Below are positions 56,463 through 64,000 of a stretch of 64,000 nt of DNA, piece by piece (the first letter of the stretch is position 1; each line of letters begins with the position of its first letter). The translations under genes were made by a program, and so were the position numbers. The DNA comes from Meconema thalassinum (lineage: Eukaryota > Arthropoda > Insecta > Orthoptera > Tettigoniidae), in assembly GCA_946902985.2 (NCBI GenBank), contig OX336388.2, positions 1,701,807,978 to 1,701,871,977 of the forward strand, read 5' to 3'. The notes under the pieces are model-generated. The model was not told the origin of the DNA. It did not search any database and was given only the letters and a program-made list of their open reading frames with translations.

Positions 56463-57330
56463 TAAGACGCAATGCAATTCCATTTATTACATTACTTTGA
56501 AAGTTTGCAAACGGTTATAAAGTTATAACGGAACCAAATTAAACTGTAAAATTCATCAATACATATAATGCCCTTAAGGGGTCAGGGCACACTCTATACC
56601 TTTTTTCACGCGATTTACGCGTGCGGGTGTGGTACGGAAGGTCTATTACTTCCCTATCCCTATATTGTTATATTATAATAAAAATAATATTATTAATAAT
56701 AATAATAATAATTATTATTATTATTCTTTCTTCGATTCGGCCAAATAGGGACCACGTCAGTTCAACTGTCTCTTCTTCCGAGCTTTAACTACCGCCCAGT
56801 GTTCCCGCATTCGTCTCCGGTGTTGTTCTTTTCTCTCTTGGGACCACACCTTCCCTGTCTTCAGCTTCGGAATTATTATTATTATTATTATTATTATTAT
56901 TGTTATTGTTATTGTTATATTATGCCGTTCAACGACGAGACAAAGCTCATATTCAGCCCCTTGGTGTCAGAAACGAAACTCGGGGCCCCATGGTCCCCGA
57001 AAACTACATTTTAAGGCTCTAAAACCAACAGTTTCTGAGATATTCCCAGAAAACTAATTTAATTTAATAAACTAATGAAGGAATGCAAGCCATGACAACA
57101 GTATCTCAAGAGGTGACATTCAACTTTCCATCTATTTCTGCAAGAAGTGATGCCACTCCATTTATTGCATTTCTGTGAAAGTTTGCAAATGGCTTTAAGG
57201 TTATTACGGAACCAACTAAAACTGTGAAATTCATCAATGCGCTTAAGGAGGTCAAGGGGTACCCAAGATTTTTTCGCACGACTTACAAGTGCGATATGTC
57301 GTACAGAAGTTCTATTATATCTCCAAATAG
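56463..57330 (+). mobile_element. Remainder of N1 and second N copy
   Basis: 56468-56665 and 57140-57320 are homologous (attacggaaccaaataaa-type, aattcatcaat, cacgacttacaagtgcg). Between them are ATT/TTA microsatellites (56680-56725, 56873-56900) and unassigned sequence. Confidence 0.6.
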
Positions 57331-57761
57331 CAACATTATTTTCAAAAAATCCTGAATTGAAATAGTATTTTTGTGGCTTTGAGGAATTTGGGCCATTGGA
57401 GGCTAAGAAACCTGAATTTTCATGCACCACAAGCCTTTATAATTTATTGAAGGGGTCTTCCTGGGGATGGGGACTTGACACAACGGTGAGGATGAGTTTC
57501 TATGTAACGTGTATTGCGTTTCGTCTACGATGTTTTCAATTTTATTTTCACGTCAGGAAGTAAACGTTAGGTAAATTTAGTTTTGAGAGCACATTTTCAC
57601 TAATCTTTTTTTTCTCTCTTTGTCGACACACAGGTTTCAAGCCCCTAACAGTAGCTCAATTGATAATGTCTAGTTATTAATACCGAAGACCGTTCGAAGA
57701 ATGGGTACTTCTGCTAGTTGATTTATATAGCAAAGTGGGTAGTCTACTTACTATAAGAGAG

Positions 57762-58095
57762 CGGCTTCGGTGGCGTAGTTGGTAGCATGCTGAACTTCTA
57801 TGCCCAAGATCGCGGGTTTAAACCCGGCCGAAGTCGTCGGATTTTTTAAGAGCGTTAAAAATCTCTCAGTATGCCTTCCTTCGGAGGGGAAGTAAAGCCG
57901 GCGGTCCCATGGCATAGATTTATGGCATGAAAAATAACCTTCCACTAATTACACTTGCGGAAGCTAAATTTTGTTAATTTGATAACGCTCTATTAGCCGC
58001 TGGGTGCTGACTGTGATGGAATTTAACAGCCACGTTCGCAGCTAGGTGTCTTGGATGGTAGCATTTGGTAGCAAAAGTAGGAACTACTTGGAAAA
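57762..58095 (+). mobile_element. SINE-C, + orientation
   Basis: gagcggcttcggtggcgtag, gcgggtttaaacccggccga, gtatgccttccttcggagg, ggcatagatttatggcatga and ggtagcaaaagtaggaacta. The middle is expanded relative to 48266-48560. Confidence 0.87.
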
Positions 58096-58119
58096 ATTAA
58101 TCGTCTGCAGTCCTTCTAC

Positions 58120-58260
58120 CTGAATCACATATAACACATACTAATACAGCCATCACAATTAACACCGGTTATCAGACAAATTCTACACACACCCAAAGTA
58201 CACGGGGCTACATGACCGCGTTGTCGCAGCCCCTAAACTACAGTAAGGAACCAACGAATC
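58120..58260 (+). mobile_element. SINE-D tail, + orientation
   Basis: atacagccatcacaattaac, cggttatcagacaaattcta, aagtacacggggctacatga and cagcccctaaac form the 3' end of SINE-D without its head. Confidence 0.8.
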
Positions 58261-58289
58261 TTTACTATAAGAGAATTCAATTTTGCCCG

Positions 58290-58860
58290 CATTGTGACGT
58301 AATGGCTAGCATTCTTGGCTGTTCGGGTTCGATTTACGGTTCTGTCGAGAAATATTAATTCTCGTCTGTGGGCTGGAACGAGGTACACTCAGCCTCGTGA
58401 GGCATCACTGAGAAGAAGTGAGTTCGATTCCCACCTCAGCCATTCTAGGAGTAGGTTCCCCACATCTACTCGGTTAATGCCGGGATGGTTCCTAACTTAA
58501 GGCTAGGGCCGCCTCCTGCCTATTCCTCACCTGAATTACAAATAGACAATTTTCGGCAGTTATCTCTGCAGTTCCCCATCCCACTCCACCGGTATACTAC
58601 TGCTGCGTAAAACATTTTCCACACTGAGCGTGTTTATGTCTGATAGTGTGAACGTACTGTCACGCGCATCATTGTTCTCAGATAGGAAAGTATTCGGCCC
58701 ATTTCCTTGCAGCGCTCTACACCCCGCTCCTACCACTGAGTTCTCAAGGCAAAGTACAAAGCTGTACACACCACAATAACACAGGTTATCATACATATTA
58801 TACGCACACCCAAATGCAGAGTACTATATGTACACGATGTCCAAACCATGAAAAGACAAC
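58290..58860 (+). mobile_element. SINE-D, + orientation, interrupted
   Basis: The head and body at 58290-58555 (B-box gttcgggttcgatttacgg; ggctggaacgaggtacactc; attcccacctcagcc; tgccgggatggttcctaac) are separated from the tail at 58755-58860 (acaccacaataacacaggtt) by about 200 bp of unassigned sequence. Confidence 0.78.
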
Positions 58861-59069
58861 AACAACAAAAGAATTAATTTTCAAGTACCATGCTTTGGAG
58901 TACAAATCTGATCCTATCATTTTTCGCCTTTGTTTGAGAACAATGGAAACGTTAGCTTAGAAGCACTTCTCTTTCAATAGTTCGTTAAGGGACTTACATT
59001 TGAGCTGTTCTCTCCTTGACTTCCCAGTACCCAGTCAATATAGGCGTTGTGTTCGGTGAGGTGAGGTGG

Positions 59070-59221
59070 TTGGTTCCTCAGTTTAGGGGCTCCAACAACG
59101 CGGTCTTGTAGCCCCGTGTACTTTGGGTGTGTGTGTATAATCTGTCTGATCACCGGTGTTAGTTGTGATGGCTGTATTAGTGTGTGTTATCTGTTTTTAA
59201 TTCAAGTAAGGACTGCAGACA
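59070..59221 (-). mobile_element. SINE-D tail fragment, - orientation
   Basis: gtagccccgtgtactttggg, taatctgtctgatcaccggt and gatggctgtattagtgtgtg. It stops abruptly at the SINE-C fragment. Confidence 0.75.
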
Positions 59222-59360
59222 CTCAATTTTCAAGTAGTTCCTACTTTTGCTACCAAACGCCACCGTCAACTACAACTAGTTCTGAACTGGGTTACTAGAT
59301 GCCACCGCAGTCAGCTCCTGGTGACGAACGTTGGAGCCAAAGAGCTTTACTCAAGTCTAA
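59222..59360 (-). mobile_element. SINE-C fragment, - orientation
   Basis: caagtagttcctacttttgc, taccaaacgcc and agagctttactcaagtctaacc correspond to the middle of SINE-C inverted. Confidence 0.65.
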
Positions 59361-59379
59361 CCTATTTTTTTAAATTTAT

Positions 59380-59788
59380 TTAGCGTATGGCTTTTAGTAC
59401 CGGGAGTGTCCGAGGACATGTTAGCTCGCCAGAGGCTGTAGCTGCTTCAAGCGGACACCCATAGGGTGAGCTACAAGCCATTCAATTTCCAGTAACTTAG
59501 TTCCAACTTTCGCTACCAGATGTCACTAACACCTAGTGGTGAATGTTGGAACTTTAATAGAGCGGTACAACGAAATCTAACCTAGAAATGTAGCTTCACA
59601 CAAGTTTAGTCTGTGGAAGGATATTTTACATGCCATAAATCTATGACATGGGACCGTCGGCTTTACTTCCCCTCCGAAGGAAGGCATACTGAAGGATTTT
59701 AACACTGTTAAAAATCCGATAACTTTGGCCGGGTTTGAACCCGCGATCTTGGGCATAGAAACTCAGTACGCTACCAACTACGAGGTGA
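59380..59788 (-). mobile_element. SINE-C, nearly full length, - orientation
   Basis: The head complement ccgggtttgaacccgcgatc is near 59745. The body is intact (ggctttacttcccctccgaa), and the 3' tail domain extends to 59380 (gggtgagctacaag, tccgaggacatgttagctcg, tagcgtatggcttttagtac). This copy shows that the tail domain seen alone at 18605 and in SINE-J belongs to SINE-C. Confidence 0.85.
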
Positions 59789-60214
59789 AGTGAGGTGCGA
59801 CAGAGATGTTGGTTCTCTTAGGCCAGAGGTTTGCAAACCTTTTAGCCTAAAGGCCACACTGACTCCTCCACTAAGTCCCAAGGGCCAAGCGTAGCTATCT
59901 CATCATACCAACATACTGTTAAGCGCAAAGTTTCATTTCGGGACTGAGTGAGATAATCTATGATGCATTATTAAAGAAAGATATTTAAAGTCATCTTGGC
60001 TGGAAGAGTGTTCCACTCACATAGTTTGAACAGTTGTGTTCGTAGCTTTCTTTTTCAGCTTTTGTGGAAAAACATTCGCCAAAATGAAACATACAAAAAA
60101 AAAACACATAGATACCTATTAACTGATGAGCTGCTGATAATTTCTACTAGTAAGCTTGATTCACAACTGCAAACAATTGACAGTGGAAAGTTACAGCTAC
60201 ATAAGATTTTACAT

Positions 60215-60406
60215 GGAAGGAAGGAAGCTTTCATTTTTACGTGACCGTTAATCATGCGATCTTGAGCCACGGGACCTCCTTTTTACGTGAAATCCGAACC
60301 TCAGGACATGGCATTTCACTTCGAAAATCTCACATGCATTGACCGGAAATCGAACACGGTCCACCTTGGTGAGAGGCCAACAGCTTGACCTCTGAGACCC
60401 CCCTCC
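60215..60406 (-). mobile_element. SINE-B with perfect 12-bp target duplication
   Basis: Flanked by AAGATTTTACAT at 60203-60214 and 60407-60418. The body is nearly identical to 54282-54477. The head is slightly eroded (tctgagaccc in place of the usual A-box). Confidence 0.95.
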
Positions 60407-60497
60407 AAGATTTTACATTACGGTAATAAATTACTAAATATGAAATCATTAATCATAATAACGATAATGATTAATTTCATTATGTGTGTCACATATT

Positions 60498-60595
60498 ACA
60501 GTAAGTTTTTAGCCTCCTTTTCACATTTTGCAAAAATGAGGAAAAAGTAGTCTTATGAGATCGATCCGGGAAAATGGTTGTCTGTCTGTCTGTCC

Positions 60596-60639
<44 letters not shown>

Positions 60640-61950
60640 ATCAACTCCTAAACGGCTGCAGAAATCGAAACCAAATTTGGTATGAGTAAATATATATACC
60701 GGGACATCTCAACGACGTACTTGAAAATGATGTCAGTGCTACCAACTGCTGAAAAATCATAATTGAAATTTCAGCTCCATGTTGGATATCTTGGAATATA
60801 TACATGGGAACTATTCCAAAATTGGCACATATATAGATAATAATACTTCAGTTTAATTTTCAGGAGGCCTTACATGACAGTGTTGCCAAAATGATTCTAA
60901 GCCTACTGATAGGTCCAATGTTTAAATGCATATAACTCCTACACTATCAATTGAATTTCAACCAAATTTCGTATGTACTATGAGTACATAAACTGATATG
61001 ACTGAGCGTATTCTTAAGAGCCACCAGGGCTGCAAACTGTCAATAAATGCTCTCTCTATTTTTTATCCAAATACCAATACATCAGAAAGTATGCGAGCCA
61101 ACAGCCTTAACCTTCGCACATGTATAGTGCCTGACATTCTAAATTAATTTGGAGCAACTAATGTATGTCAGTGCTACCAACACGATTCTAAGCCTGCTGA
61201 TAGGACCAATTTTTAAATACATGTTACTTCTATACTATCAATTGGATTTCAACCAAATTTAGTATGTGCTATGTGTACCATAACAGATATGACTATGCGT
61301 ATTGTTAAGAGCAATCAGGGCTGCCAACTGTTCATAAATGCTGTTTATATTTTTACCATAATACCAATATAGGCTATCAGAAAGTATGCAAGCCAACAGC
61401 TCTAAACTTTGCGCACGTATAGTACCTGCCATTCTATATTAATTGGGAGCAACTAATGTACGTCAGTGCTACCAACATCATTCTAAGCCTGCTGATAGGT
61501 CCAATTTTAAAATACCAGTAACTACTATACTAACAAATGGATTTCATCCAAAATTGGCACAACAATAGATGATAATATTTCAAATTATTTCTGACCAACA
61601 CATGCATGACATTGTTGCCAACATCATTTTACGCACGCTGCATTAAGTCCAATGTTTAACTGCATGTAAAGTCCATGCTATCCATTGGACTTCAACCAAA
61701 TTTTGTATTCTGTACCTTAAGAGATGAAACTAAGAATATATTCAGTCACCAGGGCTGCCAACTGTAGTGCTCTATCTGGCTACATAATGCCAGGTATATT
61801 TCGAACTAATTAGAAATTTCTATATTACCAACTTCATTTCGTCATTATTCTAGATAGCCTAGGTCCATATAGATTAATCATTGGCATGAATTTTAAATTT
61901 TAATAAAAGTAGGCTCCTTAGTTCGTCACGGAACTTCTTGTTATATCATC
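60498..61950 (-). mobile_element. Dispersed family M, copy 3, inverted and diverged
   Basis: It shares the ends (tttttagcctccttttcaca at left; agttcgtcacggaacttctt at right), the tcttatgagatc block and the GT microsatellite (60597-60633) with copy 2. Its inside differs: two to three modules of about 300 bp with gtcagtgctaccaac, taagcctgctgataggtcca and ggatttcaaccaaattt. The GCCGCCAT motif of copies 1 and 2 is absent, so this is a distinct subfamily. Confidence 0.75.
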
Positions 61951-62138
61951 AATTAGCCTACAGTTAAAATGTAATCTGACATTTATTACGAATGCTAGTT
62001 ATTTTGTTTTTTAATTAATCGTTAAATAAACTAGCATTGTAAATATTTTATATTGTAATCAAAGTAACCTATGCCGAGCCGGATTGGTGGTGCTCATGGG
62101 CCACTGTTGACCACCGGGCCGTAGTTTGGAGACCTCTG

Positions 62139-62461
62139 TCTTCGGAGACGTGTCGCTAGTGTATCTTGTAACCCAAACTGGTCCGAATAGACTCGAACTT
62201 TCGCGAGGCCCGGCGGAAAAAGTTAGCTCGCCAGGAACAGATTACCGACGCCAAACCGCGTGCTCTTGCTCCCGTTATCACTCTAGCGATGATATTGTAA
62301 ACTATTATCACTGTTTCGTGGCTGGTAGAAATTGTTGATTTATAGAATTTAAAGTATATTTAAACATTGAGAAATCTATGGCACCAACATAAAATGTTCT
62401 TAAAGCTATTCCTGAGGACTGTTTTGGAGTCAGATATATTTTAGCACAGACAAAAGATGAC

Positions 62462-62463
<2 letters not shown>
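62139..62463. other. Unassigned DNA
   Basis: 62126-62338 is open for 70 codons but begins inside the hAT-like end and shows no domain. Confidence 0.35.

Positions 62464-62503
<40 letters not shown>
62464..62503 (+). repeat. (AAT)n microsatellite
   Basis: About 13 perfect ATA/ATT-type triplets directly before the LINE fragment. Confidence 0.92.
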
Positions 62504-62504
62504 G

Positions 62505-63200
62505 CCTTTCTGATACACATCATTAAGCAGACATGCCTGATGACAAATGTAAGAGGTGCCATCATGAATGGGAAGACCATCCAGCATATCACAGGGATCT
62601 GTACAATAATTTCATCTACGCACTATTTGAAGAGGCATGACCAAGTAGCCAAGATAATCAACCTGGCCCTGACAAAGAAGCACTCCTTAAGTAATAATGT
62701 TCTGCCTTACTATGAATACATACCTGATGCTGTTCTGGAGAACGATACACACAAACTACTCAGGGACAGGTCAGTGATCACAGATAGACCTACTATATCA
62801 GCAAACAGGCCAGACATTATTCTTATTGATTAAGTGCAAAATAAAACTCTTCTAATAGACATCGCTGCCCCTATTTCACATTTACGTTGAGAAAGTGACG
62901 AAATACATGGCTCTGGCTGTAGAGAACCGACAGATGTGGCGATAGTATTCTAGTTACCTTGAGATGTGGCGACAGGAATTTGTCACTGTATTGCCTATCA
63001 TAATCTCTTCCACAGGGATCATACTGAAGTCACTCAAGGCCAACCTAGATAAACTGGGGTTCCGCCAAAATCTGCATACCAGTATGCAGAAAGTAGTTAT
63101 TTTAGACACCTGCTCCATAGTTCGTTCGTTCCTCAACCTACCAGTATAAAGAACTCCACTCAATCTTGCAACAATGCCGATGAAATGGTGAATTAAACCC
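62505..63200 (+). pseudogene. 3' end of a LINE with R2/R4-type restriction-like endonuclease
   Basis: In one main frame: a C-x-H-x-C-like knuckle remnant (TIQHITGIC), then KRHDQVAKIINLAL, LPYYEYIPDAVLEND, DRSVITDRPT and NRPDIILID (endonuclease PD motif). An in-frame TAA follows, then KTLLIDIAAPISH (the following D). After a break come YLEMWRQEFVTVLPIIISST and TGIILKSLKANLDKLGF, ending near HTSMQKVVILDTCSIVRSF. This order is that of the C-terminal knuckle plus restriction-like endonuclease domain of R2/R4/Dong-type LINEs, which nicks the target before reverse transcription. The RT domain is missing, and the stop plus frameshifts make it a dead 5'-truncated copy. Confidence 0.85.
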
Positions 63201-63484
63201 AACGAGTTATTTAGTTATTGTTGTTTTAAGCGGTGGAACTACAAGGTCATCCTGAATGGGTAATAACTGGGGATATCACATGAGGACATCTTGGAACGTG
63301 ACTCTTGGGGAAATGCAGGGTTTTCAGCCAAAACCCATATTGAAAACCGGCAAGAAGTGGACGAAGAACGAAAAGAAGCTCACCGAAGAAGAATGCGCGA
63401 ACACGGGCCAATGTGAATGAACGAGGGAAAAGGAGTTGAAATAATGTGGTCCATAATAGAAGACCGAAACGATTATAAAAAATA
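63201..63484. other. Unassigned DNA
   Basis: Begins with a ttgttttaagcggtggaact repeat motif also seen near 42190 and 42728. No recognisable gene. Confidence 0.4.
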
Positions 63485-63705
63485 AAATAAAATGTTATTC
63501 GTTTTACGTCCCTTTTAACTACTGTGGCTTTTAGAGACTCCGGGCTGCCGGAATGTTGCCCAGAAAAATATATTTAATCTACTGACACGGCTTCATCGCA
63601 TTTGTGCACCCTCAAATGCCACAGCTGACTGTGCCAGGATTCGATCCTGCAATCTTGGGGACAGCAGGCCAGAACGTTACAGCTAAGCCACGCAGCCAGT
63701 CGTCA
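63485..63705 (-). mobile_element. SINE-I, near full length, - orientation
   Basis: On the minus strand the head ggctgcgtggcttagctgta and the B-box (gcaggatcgaatcctgg) are followed by gtgcacaaatgcgatgaagc, tcagtagatt and the end aaaagggacgtaaaacg. It shows the head that 41208-41396 lost. Confidence 0.87.
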
Positions 63706-63779
63706 AAAGAGGAAAACAGAACTGAAAGTTATTTATTCAAGGAGTGACTTCGAATAACTGACCTTTGTAACTAATCTCT

Positions 63780-64000
63780 TTGTATTTTTAAGTTAGGACC
63801 CATCCCGGCATTTACGTGGAGTAGAAGTTGTAATCCAGCTGAGGTAGGAATCGAACTCACTTTTTCTCAGTAGTACTGCTTCATGAGTGGACCTCGTCCT
63901 AGCCCACAGACCAGAATTAAATTTATTGGCCGACCAAGGAATCGCACCCAGGACCTTACGAACAGTCTCAATAATTACGTTTAGTCTCTTAGCTATTGTT
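63780..64000 (-). mobile_element. SINE-D, - orientation, runs to window end
   Basis: gttaggacccatcccggcat, ccagctgaggtaggaatcga, agaccagaattaaatttatt and aggaatcgcacccaggacc. The head is cut by the window edge or lost. Confidence 0.78.

Larger units (their letters stand above)
54060..57717 (+). mobile_element. Helitron-like nest (family N) containing SINE-B and family M
   Basis: The left region has ctgtctgtttgtctgtctgt and aactcgagaacggaagggtg. The right end is cgaagaatgggtacttctgCTAG followed by T, like the end at 17228. The internal block gagacaaagctcattttcag ... cctaaaaccaacagtttttg occurs at 54529 and again at 56935. The downstream block gtttgcaaacggttataaag occurs at 56500 and 57180, so family N is present twice in tandem. 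Copy N1 is split by family M. Confidence 0.55.
59824..62138. mobile_element. hAT-like nonautonomous element containing two later insertions
   Basis: The ends are CAGAGGTTTGCAAACC and, inverted, CAGAGGTCTCCAAAC. Both have the hAT-type pattern followed by words like cctaaaggccaca and ggcccggtgg. Eight flanking bases, TCTTAGGC and TCTTCGGA, agree at six positions, as an aged 8-bp hAT duplication would. No transposase frame is visible. SINE-B (60215-60406) and family M copy 3 (60498-61950) account for much of the inside. Confidence 0.65.

Noticed and set aside
57059..57430. 123-codon minus-strand frame
   Set aside because: It lies across the second copy of repeat N; the homologous N1 segment is interrupted by stops in the same frame.

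Overview
This is eukaryotic, almost certainly insect, genomic DNA: a gene-poor, repeat-saturated stretch of a large genome. The evidence is one recognisable animal ion-channel exon ending in a consensus splice donor, many tRNA-headed SINEs, Tc1, hAT-like, Helitron-like and possible Academ-like DNA transposons, two kinds of LINE fragment, and abundant ATT, TTTA and CA microsatellites. The mix of SINEs suggests a polyneopteran (orthopteran, phasmid or cockroach type), but the species cannot be fixed from sequence alone.

Layout. 1-8123: a GC-rich 30-bp satellite array carrying a near-identical tandem duplication of about 3.45 kb. 8124-13096: SINE copies, a 60-bp-class minisatellite and a GC-rich unique block. 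13097-13878: first coding exon of a KCNQ (KvLQT-type) voltage-gated potassium channel on the + strand, ending in phase 2 at a GTGAGT donor. No later KCNQ exon was recognised, so the remaining 50 kb is probably its first intron. 14469-17228: a Helitron-like element containing SINEs and a LINE fragment, followed by a foldback element. 22311-23775: a Tc1-family transposon with an intact DD34E transposase, inside a SINE. 25654-27170, 54717-56462 and 60498-61950: three copies of an unrecognised noncoding family, called M here, rich in GCCGCCAT motifs. 30157-32452: a DNA transposon with 250-bp inverted repeats and a decayed XPG-nuclease-like gene. 50785-54040: about 19 copies of a 163-bp tandem repeat inside a Helitron-like frame. 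54060-57717: a second Helitron-like nest invaded by a SINE and by family M. 59824-62138: a hAT-like element holding a SINE and another M copy. 62505-63200: the 3' end of a LINE with an R2/R4-type endonuclease.

SINE family letters (B, C, D, E, G, H, I, J, L, P) and repeat families K, M and N are local labels for sequences that recur in this window. Several insertions have exact 12-13 bp target-site duplications, which fixes their boundaries and shows who inserted into whom.

Only two reading frames look protein-competent: the KCNQ exon and the Tc1 transposase. One further short exon-like frame (21757-22155) is possible. The other long frames lie in satellite or repeat DNA and are by-products.
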